Origin: Rhodospirillales bacterium
GTDB lineage: Bacteria > Pseudomonadota > Alphaproteobacteria > Acetobacterales > Acetobacteraceae
Assembly: GCA_947460455.1 (NCBI GenBank)
Contig: CANHKG010000003.1
Coordinates: 1 to 64,000, forward strand
Direction of reading: 5' to 3'
DNA: 64,000 bases
Shown: one piece after another, positions 43,193-50,804 of the stretch
Numbering within the stretch: the stretch's first letter is position 1
How the letters are laid out: each line of letters begins with the position of its first letter
The notes under the pieces: model-generated
Seen by the model: the letters and a program-made list of their open reading frames with translations, nothing else
Told to the model about the DNA's origin: nothing
The model's database searches: none
Program-made: the position numbers and the translations under genes

Positions 43193-44566
43193 CTACTCGG
43201 GCAACCTCACAGCTTCAACGCACGCACGCAGCAGGGCTTCACTGGGACCGCCCGAATAGACGTCATCGGTGATGTTCCCAGCCTCGTGACCCACGACCGC
43301 CTGGACCGTGGCCAAGTCGATGCCGCTGTTCCTCGCGGTCGTCACGAACCATCGGCGGAGGCTGTGGAAATCCACTCGGCTCGACCGGCCACCTGCCCGA
43401 ACCTCATCTACCCCCAGGGACCGCCGGTAGGTTCCGAACCGCTTGGACGCCGGCATTGACCGCTCCCGACCAGGCTTGGGGTCCCCCCCGGCCTCGTCAA
43501 TTAGGTAGGCCGCTGGTGGTTTTCCCGAAACTCGCCGTGCGACAATCGCTTGGAGGTCGGCGTGCGTGGGGACACGCCGGACAGCGGCGTTCGACTTGCC
43601 AATCCGAACCGTGAACCAACCACCTCGGCAGTCCGCCACCCGTAGTCGGTAGACTTCCTCTAGTCGCAGTCCGCTCAGGGACGCCAGCCGGATGACGTCC
43701 GCCATCTCGCCCACCGCAGGCCCCCGTAGGAGGAGCAACAGTTCATCATCCGTCATTGGTCGCTTGGACCTCTCATCGCCGGGCTGACGGGCCTTCGACA
43801 GGGACTGCCCGACCCACGGGTTCGATTCCCGGTCGGTCCGCCTAACCAGCCATCGCCAATACGCCGACAGCGCAGACATCTTCCGGTTGGCAGTCTTCCG
43901 GTCGGCCCCGTGTTCAAGGAACCAGGACGCATATCGCCCGGCCACTGATTTAGTGACTGCTTCAAGGGTCACGGGGAGGCGCTCGGTCGCGAGCCAAGTC
44001 GCAAACCCCTCGAGGTCCGAGCGATACTGCTGGACCGTCCGAGGGCGCAGCGGGCCCTTGGTGCCGCCCTCGCCAACCCACCGGTCCACGTAGGTCAGAA
44101 GGGGCGTCGCTGTGCCCTGTGCGATCGGAATGGCGGCATTCCGCTCGTCATCGGTTAGGCCTTCCATGCCCTCCCAGAACGATAATTCAGCAACATGCTT
44201 GGCGACCACGACAGGATGTGACGACGGCTCCTCCCAGGGCCGCCCCTCCACCCGGTCGCCCTTGAACCGCGCGACCATCTCAGGGTCTCCTCGCTCCAAC
44301 GCCACGAAAACCTCCCGCCACGCGAGGCCCAGAGTGGTCATTGGGTCAGTCCCCGCCACGGTCTGCTGGGTCCGCAGCGCCAATCGGAGTGCTGCATCGA
44401 AGGCCGCCAGGACGGCGTGACGTCGGGCCTGTGCAACCCGAAGGTCACCCGTACGAAGGGACTGGACGAACCGACGTTTACCCAGGGCATCCCACAGTGG
44501 CCGAGGCACAGCTTTCACCGCGTAGTATGTTTGCCCGCGTCTCTCCAGCCACCTCGTATCTGCCAT
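43193..44566 (-). CDS. Tyrosine integrase of element 1
   Basis: A 457-residue tyrosine recombinase. A SAM-like core-binding domain spans about 150-250. The catalytic set is complete: R301 (SGLRLEEVYRL), K324 (IGKSNAAVRR), H401 and R404 (HSLRRWF), H427 (GHEAG) and the nucleophile Y437 (DDVYSGG). The N-terminal part (RWLERRGQTYYAVKAVPRPL) resembles DUF6538-type integrases. Its start codon coincides with the right arm-type repeat at 44566-44586, so integrase binding there would repress its own gene. Confidence 0.93.
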   Translation of the reverse strand: MADTRWLERRGQTYYAVKAVPRPLWDALGKRRFVQSLRTGDLRVAQARRHAVLAAFDAALRLALRTQQTVAGTDPMTTLGLAWREVFVALERGDPEMVARFKGDRVEGRPWEEPSSHPVVVAKHVAELSFWEGMEGLTDDERNAAIPIAQGTATPLLTYVDRWVGEGGTKGPLRPRTVQQYRSDLEGFATWLATERLPVTLEAVTKSVAGRYASWFLEHGADRKTANRKMSALSAYWRWLVRRTDRESNPWVGQSLSKARQPGDERSKRPMTDDELLLLLRGPAVGEMADVIRLASLSGLRLEEVYRLRVADCRGGWFTVRIGKSNAAVRRVPTHADLQAIVARRVSGKPPAAYLIDEAGGDPKPGRERSMPASKRFGTYRRSLGVDEVRAGGRSSRVDFHSLRRWFVTTARNSGIDLATVQAVVGHEAGNITDDVYSGGPSEALLRACVEAVRLPE

Positions 44567-44586
44567 GCTCCCACCCCTGCTCCCAC
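44566..44586 (+). promoter_or_regulatory. Right arm-type site pair of element 1
   Basis: An exact 21-bp copy, in the same orientation, of 30517-30537: two TGCTCCCAC nonamers with 12-bp period. It lies 79 bp inside the right core repeat and overlaps the integrase start codon and its leader. Confidence 0.6.
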
Positions 44587-44665
44587 TGGTTCACTCCCAT
44601 CACCAGGGGTCAATTCACAAGGTAAGTCAATGACTTCTGAAGGTTAGGCACAGATTGAAGAGGGT

Positions 44666-44681
44666 CCCATCCCCTCCGCCA
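44666..44681 (+). other. Shared attachment core between elements 1 and 2
   Basis: An exact 16-bp repeat of the tRNA-Ser 3' end. It is attR of element 1 and attL of element 2. Only the acceptor-strand end is present here, not a second tRNA gene. Confidence 0.85.
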
Positions 44682-44736
44682 TTTTATTCTCATAATGCCT
44701 TGGAATTGGCCGGAATTTTCTCTACCCAGTGCGGCA

Positions 44737-44756
44737 TTACCACAGCCATTACCACA
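44737..44756 (+). promoter_or_regulatory. Left arm-type site pair of element 2
   Basis: Two TTACCACA octamers with 12-bp period. The copy at 52182-52201 near the other end has the same orientation and matches 18 of 20 positions. It lies 55 bp inside the core. Confidence 0.55.
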
Positions 44757-44797
44757 CCACGGCCTCGCTAGGCGGCCTGGATTGCCGCTCGCCGGCC

Positions 44798-44950
44798 TCA
44801 AGGCAAAAGCTCGATCTTCTGCCTTTCCTCCCGTCCGTCGCCTTCGTGGCCATCGGCCAGGGTCACGGCCGCCGGCAGCACGCCGCACCGGCTGCATTTC
44901 AGCCGAATCACGGCATGGGCAACGTGCAGGTCAGGGTTGCTTGCCCGGAG
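44798..44950 (-). pseudogene. C-terminal remnant of a small phage-type protein
   Basis: The minus strand reads RLRASNPDLHVAHAVIRLKC followed by SRCGVLPAAVTLADGHEGDG and a stop. I take this to be the C terminus of a small cysteine-pair protein common in alphaproteobacterial prophage-like islands. The upstream part is missing: the frame runs into sequence that codes on the opposite strand. Confidence 0.4.
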
Positions 44951-44979
44951 GCGGTCAACGTCGATCCGAACCAGGACAC

Positions 44980-45327
44980 GGCAAGCGGCTCTATGCGCTT
45001 GGCGATCAGCGGCAGAAGGACATTGCCGCGGCACTTGGTGTCTCGCCGTCCACCGTGTCGGAATGGCTGGCGCGGACGATCAAGGAAGAGAAGGAACAGA
45101 AGCGCGCGAAGGCTTACGCGATGTGGCTGGCGTGCGCGACGCAGCAGGAGATCGCGGAGGCTGTGGATGTCCATGTAGATACCGCCTCCGAATGGTCGAA
45201 GGGTTTTTCGGAAAATACGGCTGCCGAATTTTCCGAAAACTGGCGCGATTTCGACCCACCCATCTACAACGTTTGGAAGCAGCAAACCAAAACCAACGCC
45301 GTTGGCCATTTCGGCAACTCCGAAGCG
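44980..45327 (+). pseudogene. Fragment of a DNA methyltransferase-associated protein
   Basis: The plus strand encodes about 115 recognisable residues: two helix-turn-helix-like repeats (QKDIAAALGVSPSTVSEWLA; TQQEIAEAVDVHVDTASEW) followed by FDPPIYNVWKQQTKTNAVGH and FGNSEA. I recall the last segment from phage ParB/adenine-methylase fusion proteins, just before the catalytic part. Here the frame then becomes unrelated, so the methylase domain is lost. Confidence 0.55.
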
Positions 45328-45495
45328 CGGGATCGCGGCGATTTGCTGGTAGCGGGAGGATTGGTCGCGGGTGATGCCGATCTCAGAAAGTGTGGGAGGC
45401 GCGATAAACGCTGTCGTGCTGGACGACGGCGTTTGGTTCCACCCTTCGCGCGCCGCACCCTTCGCCTTCTCCGCATCCCTAAGCGCCTCTCCCAT
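45328..45495 (-). pseudogene. N-terminal remnant of a GI(T/S)xxQSSRxQ-type protein
   Basis: The minus strand reads MGEALRDAEKAKGAAREGW followed by TLSEIGITRDQSSRYQQIAA and then loses similarity at the exact base where the plus-strand fragment ends. It starts 22 bp downstream of the HGGXSTG gene, as a normal operon member would. The rest of the gene appears to have been removed or inverted. Confidence 0.5.
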
Positions 45496-45517
45496 CCGCC
45501 GCTCAGCCCGGATGCGC

Positions 45518-45820
45518 CTACTCCCGCGCCCACCGCAGTAGCTCGCGAAGCGCCCGGCGCTCGGCCGCCAGCATCCGCCGCAGTTCTATCGCGGCGGCCG
45601 AATACCGGCCGTGGATCGTGCGGGCCTTCCTAAGCCTCTCCAGGCCTTCAGGCGTGCGGGGGCCTGTGCTGGCGCCGCCGTGCATTCGACACCGGCCGTT
45701 GGCCATCCCTGGCCCTTGGCAGGGGGTGCCCTTCCGGGTCCGCGCTCCGCACCGGGGACAGGACTGCGCCAGTGGAAGCGTCGTGCGCCAGTCGGGGAGC
45801 CGGCGCATCGGGTTCTCCAT
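45518..45820 (-). CDS. HGGXSTG domain protein
   Basis: A 100-residue protein with two cysteine pairs (C21/C24 in CPRCGARTRKGTPC, then C34 and C44) and the HGGASTG motif at 47-53, followed by GPRTPEGLERLRKARTIHG. This is the HGGXSTG family of small putative zinc proteins found in proteobacterial phage-like elements; function unknown. The start MENPMRRL has AGGGG 7 bp upstream; a second ATG at 45835 is possible. The 5' part overlaps the next gene in another frame. Confidence 0.78.
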   Translation of the reverse strand: MENPMRRLPDWRTTLPLAQSCPRCGARTRKGTPCQGPGMANGRCRMHGGASTGPRTPEGLERLRKARTIHGRYSAAAIELRRMLAAERRALRELLRWARE

Positions 45821-46346
45821 CGGTTTCCCCTTCATGGCCCCGGCCCCCCTGTCCACCGTTCGCGATCCCGACAACTGCCTGTGCGCCGGCTTCCACCGTC
45901 ACCCGCTCCACCCGCACCACCTGGCGCCGATGCTTCCCGCGCTTGCGGTCCATCGCGTCCACGATCTCGGTGAACATGCGGCTTGCGCTGATTGCCGACT
46001 TCCGCAGCCCTTGGGCGATCTCGTGCGGCTGGTTGTCTTGCTGCGCCTTCCGGGCGCACTCCATCGCCATCGCGTGCAGCGCCATTCCCTGCGCCGCCAT
46101 CAGCCCTTCGATGGCGTCCCGCGGCGCAAAGGCGGCCATGCCAATCGCGACAAACTCGCCTCGGTCTTGCTTGTCCCGGTCGCTGGCGTCGGCGCCAACG
46201 GGTCGTTGGCCCTCCAAGGCTTGGTTCAACACGACGTTGTTGAAGCGGTCGCGGTCTGTCCCGCCGATGCGGCGGCCGTGCGCCGTGTCCTTCCAGTCCA
46301 GGTCGATGGCCACCGGCTGCGGCGCCGGAGTGCTCGGGTTCGTCAT
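45648..46346 (-). CDS. Unknown protein of element 2
   Basis: 232 residues, no family recognised. The first 165 residues look genuinely coding (DLDWKDTAHGRRIGGTDRDRFNNVVLNQALEG; helical AIEGLMAAQGMALHAMAMECARKAQQ). The last 60 residues are low-complexity and lie over the start of the HGGXSTG gene in a different frame, so the original stop may have been lost by a frameshift around 45840. Genes of this kind often follow P4-type primases in such islands. Confidence 0.6.
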   Translation of the reverse strand: MTNPSTPAPQPVAIDLDWKDTAHGRRIGGTDRDRFNNVVLNQALEGQRPVGADASDRDKQDRGEFVAIGMAAFAPRDAIEGLMAAQGMALHAMAMECARKAQQDNQPHEIAQGLRKSAISASRMFTEIVDAMDRKRGKHRRQVVRVERVTVEAGAQAVVGIANGGQGGRGHEGETDGEPDAPAPRLAHDASTGAVLSPVRSADPEGHPLPRARDGQRPVSNARRRQHRPPHA

Positions 46347-46494
46347 TTCGTCGTCCTCCGGGGACATTGGGGGACAAGGTGCAGGGTTGTGCAGGGTTGT
46401 CCGGTTAACCCGTCATGTGTGCGCGCGCGCACACGCACGTAACGGTGGAAATGGAAAACCCTGCACCACCCTGCACCTTCATTGCGTTCCAGCA

Positions 46495-48780
46495 TCAGAA
46501 CGGCACTTCCAAGGGGTCTGCGGCTAGGAGTTGCAGCCCGAGGAACACCATGCCGGCCTTGGTTTTCACTTTCGCAGCATGGCGCACCAGCGCCTCCGAG
46601 AACCGCTTCTCCGTGCCTGCGTCCTCGCCCCGGCTCGCGGCCCACATCTTCCAATCGGAATACAGATGCCGGGCCTGCGCCTTGGCGTGGTCCATGCGCT
46701 CGCACCTCTCCGCGAGCCACGTCGCGATGCTGTCCTGATCGGCGAAGTAGTCGGCTGAGGCGGCCATCACCACCGGCGGCGGGTTCAGCCCTTCCTTCTG
46801 CCATGCAAGGCACCCACGGATGGCCCATGCCAGGATACCGGGCAACTCAGCCTTGAGCCGTTCTGCAAGGTCTGGATCGGGTTTCGCCGGAACGAAGGTC
46901 AGCGGCACCAGATGGAGGCGACGGCGCATCGCGGCATCGGGGTTGCGCAGCACCGGAGAGTGATTGCCCGCGATCCACCACTTGCCCACCGGCTGAAATT
47001 CAAAAGGGTCGCCGCGCATCACGCGGGCGGCGATCTTGTCGCCGGCCACCAACGCCTTGAGCCGGGCTTCAGCCCACGGGCGGCCCTCCTCCGTCTCGGT
47101 CACGAGCACCATGCGCGCGCCCCGCAGGCTGGCCAGATGCGTCGGGTGTTGCTCATTGCGGCCCACCGTCACCACATCCCCCATGGCGGTTGTGGCGTAG
47201 TCCCCGAGGGCTGAGGCGACGGTGCCCAGCAGGACCGACTTACCGTTGCCGCCCGGCCCGCGCAGGAACACGAAGGCATGTTCGCGCGTGGTGCCCGTCA
47301 GCGTGTAGCCGATGAACCGCTGGAGGTAGCGCACCAGGTCCTTGTCTCGGCGCGTGATCTCCAACAGGAACCGCAGCCATCGCGGGCAGCCGCCACCCGG
47401 CGCCACACCCGCAACCTTCGTGTGCAGGTCGTCGCGGTTGTGGCTGCGTATCTCGCCGGTCTTGAGGTTCACCACCCCCTCCGGCGTATTCAGGCTCCAC
47501 GGCTCGGCGTCGAAGTCCTCCACTCGTCGCGCGTGCCGTGGGTCGGATCGGGCCAGCCGCTCCACAGCGGCCACGGTCGCGGCACTCGCCAGCTTCACCG
47601 CCTTGTTGCCGTCCTCAGCCACAGCCGCCTCTCGACACACAGCGCGGGCGAGGTCGAACACGGCAAGCGTATCATCCGTCCGCCAGCGGCATCCGTCCCA
47701 CCGTAGCCACGAGCCGAGGGCCGGCACGTAGAGAAGTTGGCCTACATGGCGCTCAGAGAACGTCAAAGCGAGCCGGTCTTCTGAGATTGCCGGCAGCGCG
47801 TCGGTAGCGCCCACGGCCCCGGTGCAATCTTGCGCCGCCCTATTGGGGCTGCCTTCCTCCCGCGATTGCCCACGCTTCCATCCGTTCTCCCGCGCGATGG
47901 CGTAGAGCGTGCCCGCTCCGGCGCCGGGCGGATGGTCGCGGTAGTGCTGCCACCTCGCTTCGGTGGCGGCTTCGTCGTAGGCGGGATGGCGTGTGCTCCA
48001 CTCGTGCCACGCGCACCGGCCCATTTCGCTCCCATCGGTCGCGCCCCAGGTCGCAAGCCCGATCTTGTTCCACGCCTCCCAATCGGCGGCGCCGTTGTTC
48101 GGGATCGCGGCTAGCGCTGCCAGCACGTCGAAGGTCGGGCCGCGCTGGCCCAGTGGCGAACGCTCGCGATTACCAGAACCAGAGGCGGGCTTGTCGGCAC
48201 CGATGATGACGCCGGCCGCATCCAGGAACTCCGTGATCTGCTCCTCCGTCACGGCCGGCAGCGTATCCACGGGCCAGGATCGCGGCCCGTCTGGTATCCA
48301 CTGGAGCGCGGCGCCGGAGTGGTGGATGCCGTAGGCCACGAATTGCTGGCCATGTCCCAGCACCTCGACCTTGCCGAACGCCTTGCTCTTGATCCACCGC
48401 TTGCCCGGCTCGCCTTCGGCGGCCCGATACAGCAGCAGCACGCGCGGCGAGTTGTCGCGGTAGCGCATGGGCGCCTCGCCGAACTGCTCCAGCGTCAACG
48501 CTTTCACCCTGGCCGCGATGGTCGGGTTGTCCACGTCGATGTCGATGGCGCGCAGCCCGGTGCAGAGGATGCCGGTGTTGAGCGCGTGACGCTGCGCCGG
48601 GCCGAGGTCTGGCCCGTGCTGCCAGCCGTTGCAGATCGGTGCCTTGCCCGCGTCCTTGTGGTTGGCATTCCAGTTGATGATTTCGATGGGCCTATACCCG
48701 GCATCCACCAGTTCAGCGCGGATGGCTTCGACCTGCGCAATCGAAGGCAGGGCAACAGGGAGGCTGGCGCCCTCGCTCAT
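46495..48780 (-). CDS. P4-type phage/plasmid primase-helicase
   Basis: A 761-residue replication protein. An N-terminal primase-polymerase domain has the acidic pair D80/D82 (LRAIDIDVDNP) and VLGHGQQFVAYGIHHSG. A PriCT-2-like region lies at about 218-300. The D5_N region precedes a superfamily 3 helicase with Walker A GPGGNGKS at 508-515, then VLVTETEEGRPWAEARLKALVAGDKI and KWWIAGNHSPV. It would start and unwind replication of the excised element. Its ATG overlaps the previous stop by 4 bp. Confidence 0.93.
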   Translation of the reverse strand: MSEGASLPVALPSIAQVEAIRAELVDAGYRPIEIINWNANHKDAGKAPICNGWQHGPDLGPAQRHALNTGILCTGLRAIDIDVDNPTIAARVKALTLEQFGEAPMRYRDNSPRVLLLYRAAEGEPGKRWIKSKAFGKVEVLGHGQQFVAYGIHHSGAALQWIPDGPRSWPVDTLPAVTEEQITEFLDAAGVIIGADKPASGSGNRERSPLGQRGPTFDVLAALAAIPNNGAADWEAWNKIGLATWGATDGSEMGRCAWHEWSTRHPAYDEAATEARWQHYRDHPPGAGAGTLYAIARENGWKRGQSREEGSPNRAAQDCTGAVGATDALPAISEDRLALTFSERHVGQLLYVPALGSWLRWDGCRWRTDDTLAVFDLARAVCREAAVAEDGNKAVKLASAATVAAVERLARSDPRHARRVEDFDAEPWSLNTPEGVVNLKTGEIRSHNRDDLHTKVAGVAPGGGCPRWLRFLLEITRRDKDLVRYLQRFIGYTLTGTTREHAFVFLRGPGGNGKSVLLGTVASALGDYATTAMGDVVTVGRNEQHPTHLASLRGARMVLVTETEEGRPWAEARLKALVAGDKIAARVMRGDPFEFQPVGKWWIAGNHSPVLRNPDAAMRRRLHLVPLTFVPAKPDPDLAERLKAELPGILAWAIRGCLAWQKEGLNPPPVVMAASADYFADQDSIATWLAERCERMDHAKAQARHLYSDWKMWAASRGEDAGTEKRFSEALVRHAAKVKTKAGMVFLGLQLLAADPLEVPF

Positions 48781-49154
48781 GCCTTCCCCCCCTTCCCATA
48801 GCGCCGCCGCAGATACGCCTTCGGGTCCATCTTCTTGGTAATGGCCCAGGAACAGAGGTTCGCCTGCGGGTCGAGAATGTCGTGGAGCGCGTCGATCAGA
48901 TGGCCCATGTCGATAACGCGGGTCCAGGACTTGCCGCGCAACTGGAAAATCCAATCCAGAACCTCAGCCGAGGTCGAGCAACGCTCCAGGTCAATCCGAT
49001 AGAACGTCCGCTGGTCCTGCACATAAGCAAGCTCCAGCGTCTCAACGCTCAGATGCCAGCGCCCCCACTGGCGGCGTTCAACACTCTCTTGCTCGGCCTT
49101 TTCGGCCAGCGCCACAATCTGATCGAAGGTCAAGAAGCTGATCGGTTTTTTCAT
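48777..49154 (-). CDS. Unknown protein upstream of the primase gene
   Basis: 125 residues beginning MKKPISFLTFDQIVALAEKAEQESVERRQWGRWHLSVETLEL, mixed alpha-beta, ending with a basic segment (KKMDPKAYLRRRYGKGGKA). No family is recognised. It overlaps both neighbours by 4 bp (ATGA), so it is translated as part of the primase operon, probably as a replication accessory or regulator. Confidence 0.7.
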   Translation of the reverse strand: MKKPISFLTFDQIVALAEKAEQESVERRQWGRWHLSVETLELAYVQDQRTFYRIDLERCSTSAEVLDWIFQLRGKSWTRVIDMGHLIDALHDILDPQANLCSWAITKKMDPKAYLRRRYGKGGKA

Positions 49155-49306
49155 GCGCGGGCGGCCTCCTGCCCGCAGATGGAACGAGCCACCATTGCGG
49201 CGTCGATCTCAGCCACGATGGCGGCGGCGATATCGCCTCTGCGACGATGCTCGGCAGCCTCGGCGCGCAGGTCGCGGGGAGTCTGTGCAGGATGGGTTGT
49301 CTGCAT
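49151..49306 (-). CDS. Small protein of element 2 (51 residues)
   Basis: MQTTHPAQTPRDLRAEAAE followed by a helical stretch ending SICGQEAARA. GGACC is the only upstream purine-rich signal. It ends in a 4-bp overlap with the following gene, which supports translation. No similarity to a known family is seen. Confidence 0.5.
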   Translation of the reverse strand: MQTTHPAQTPRDLRAEAAEHRRRGDIAAAIVAEIDAAMVARSICGQEAARA

Positions 49307-49429
49307 GGTCGGTCCTTGCGGAGCCGGCCGGACTGGAAATCCAGGCTTGCAAACGGTATATGCCGGGGTGTCAGCCGCCCAACACAACCGCCGCCGCCGG
49401 TCTCTCCACCCGAGGGCCGGCGGTTTCGT

Positions 49430-49675
49430 TTAGGTGCGGGACGGTGCGATGCGCGCGGGCGGAAGCGAGCCCAGAAACTCGCGGAGGCTGGCCATATCCA
49501 CGAGCACGCTGCGGCCCAGCTTGCGCATGACGATCTGCCCAGCACCCGCAGCGCGGTAGATCGCGGACCGGGACAGGCCCGACAACTCGCAGGCGTCAGG
49601 GATCGTCGCGAAGGCCGGCCATAGGGCCAGCGTTGCAGGCGGCGGCGCGGGTGGTGCGGAAATGGAGAGGGACAT
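49430..49675 (-). CDS. AlpA/excisionase-like helix-turn-helix protein
   Basis: 81 residues with a MerR/AlpA-type HTH: TIPDACELSGLSRSAIYRAAGAGQIVMRKLGRSVLVDMASLREFLGSLP, ending in a short basic tail. Proteins of this kind act as excisionases or as activators of the integrase gene in P4-like satellites. The start at 49675 is chosen because family members begin shortly before the HTH. It lies 5' of the replication genes. Confidence 0.8.
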   Translation of the reverse strand: MSLSISAPPAPPPATLALWPAFATIPDACELSGLSRSAIYRAAGAGQIVMRKLGRSVLVDMASLREFLGSLPPARIAPSRT

Positions 49676-49752
49676 TGGGTGCTCCGGGTTGTGCCGGAGA
49701 ACCATCTAGGCCATGCAACAGGCGATTTGTGGAACAAGAAGTCCCGCAGACA

Positions 49753-50301
49753 TTACGTTCCGGTCAGGCTGACGCGGGCGAGTGCGCGGCGCACCCGTTG
49801 CTTTGCTGTCGCCAAGGTCTGTAGTTGCCGGCCAAGCGGGATCCTCCCGGAGAGCACAAGCTGGGCCATCTCGCCGATGATGGCTCCTTTGCTAACGTCG
49901 GGGTGCTGCGCTTGGACTGCCCTAATCGTCGCGGCCACTTGCTCCTCCTCCAGCGTCGGGCCGGGCTTCTTAGGTCTGCCCATCACAGGCTTGTCCTCAA
50001 TCCATTGCTGGGCAGTATCTGCAATGGCGATCAGGGTCGCTTGCGCCTCCCTCCACCCCGTTAGCCGTGCCAGCGCAACCGCCGCCTCTGCCAAGGCGTC
50101 CTTGGCGGCCCGCACCGAAGATCGCTTGCGCTCCATCTCCTGCCGTGCGCGCTCCGCGTTTGCCTCGGATGCTTGCGAAAACAGAGCCTCCGCCAACATC
50201 CAGCGCTTCTCGGCGGCCAGCAGCACGCCACGCGCCGCCCTGCCGTCAATGCGGACGGTCGCAGGCCTTCCCGGCGGGTTGCCCGTTGCCTTCCTTGGCA
50301 T
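49753..50301 (-). CDS. Unknown helical protein of element 2
   Basis: 182 residues. A basic N terminus (MPRKATGNPPGRPATVRIDGRAARG) is followed by long helices rich in Ala, Glu and Arg (EALFSQASEANAERARQEMERKRSSV), suggesting a coiled coil. The end is a helix-turn-helix-like stretch (HPDVSKGAIIGEMAQLVLSGRIPLGRQLQTLATAKQRVRRALAR). It could be a DNA-binding regulator. No family is recognised. Confidence 0.6.
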   Translation of the reverse strand: MPRKATGNPPGRPATVRIDGRAARGVLLAAEKRWMLAEALFSQASEANAERARQEMERKRSSVRAAKDALAEAAVALARLTGWREAQATLIAIADTAQQWIEDKPVMGRPKKPGPTLEEEQVAATIRAVQAQHPDVSKGAIIGEMAQLVLSGRIPLGRQLQTLATAKQRVRRALARVSLTGT

Positions 50302-50446
50302 GTCGCCTCCGCTGGCGATCCGCATGGAGGTCGGCGCGGCGGCCCGGTGCGGTGCCGGGCTTTTCGGCGGCCAAACCTAGCCGCGCCGAGTCGGAGAATA
50401 CGATACCGGTTCTATTCTTTCCCGCCGGCCGCCTTCCAATAGGCGT

Positions 50447-50716
50447 TCATGCTGCCACCTCACCGCGCGTGGCGCACGCCTCGGCCAGCAATTCCGTGGC
50501 CCCCACTGCATCGTTGTGAGCGCGGCGCAGCACCTCGGCCAGCGGATGCAGCGCGCCGGATTGAAGCGAAGCGGGGCTGGCGGCGATGGCGGCCAGCAGG
50601 CTCGCCGTATCGAAAACGTCGATCAACGCGCGATCCAGAGTCGCGCGGGCCTCGGCGGTTGTGATGGCGTCACCGATCTCCAGCGTTGTGCTAGATGGCC
50701 TCTTAGCCTCAGTCAT
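50447..50716 (-). CDS. Small unknown protein of element 2 (89 residues)
   Basis: Begins MTEAKRPSSTTLEIGDAITTAEARATLDRALID with helical continuation (ASPASLQSGALHPLAEVLRRAHNDAVGATELLAEACATRGE). It is preceded by GGAAGGAAA 5 bp upstream, a good ribosome-binding site. There is no recognisable family. It is the first gene after the integrase in the leftward series. Confidence 0.6.
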   Translation of the reverse strand: MTEAKRPSSTTLEIGDAITTAEARATLDRALIDVFDTASLLAAIAASPASLQSGALHPLAEVLRRAHNDAVGATELLAEACATRGEVAA

Positions 50717-50804
50717 GGACTTTCCTTCCATGTTGCGGTCAGGCCGGCGGGGTGCTTCCACCACCTCGCCGGCCGCCTCTATGCCCGGTGCCGCCGGGCG
50801 CGGA

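Larger units (their letters stand above)
30440..44681. mobile_element. Integrative element 1 in tRNA-Ser (about 14.2 kb)
   Basis: Bounded by 16-bp direct repeats of the tRNA 3' end. Contents from left to right: a type I restriction-modification operon with two extra genes (leftward), a serine resolvase with a candidate res site, a possible zinc-binding protein, a polymerase-palm-like protein, and a tyrosine integrase at the right end. Paired TGCTCCCAC sites lie just inside both ends. No conjugation, capsid or recognisable partition genes are present, so any transfer would depend on other elements. Confidence 0.82.

Noticed and set aside
44666-44681. A second tRNA gene at the middle attachment core
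   Set aside because: Only the 16-bp 3' end is present; there is no D arm, anticodon arm or 5' acceptor strand.
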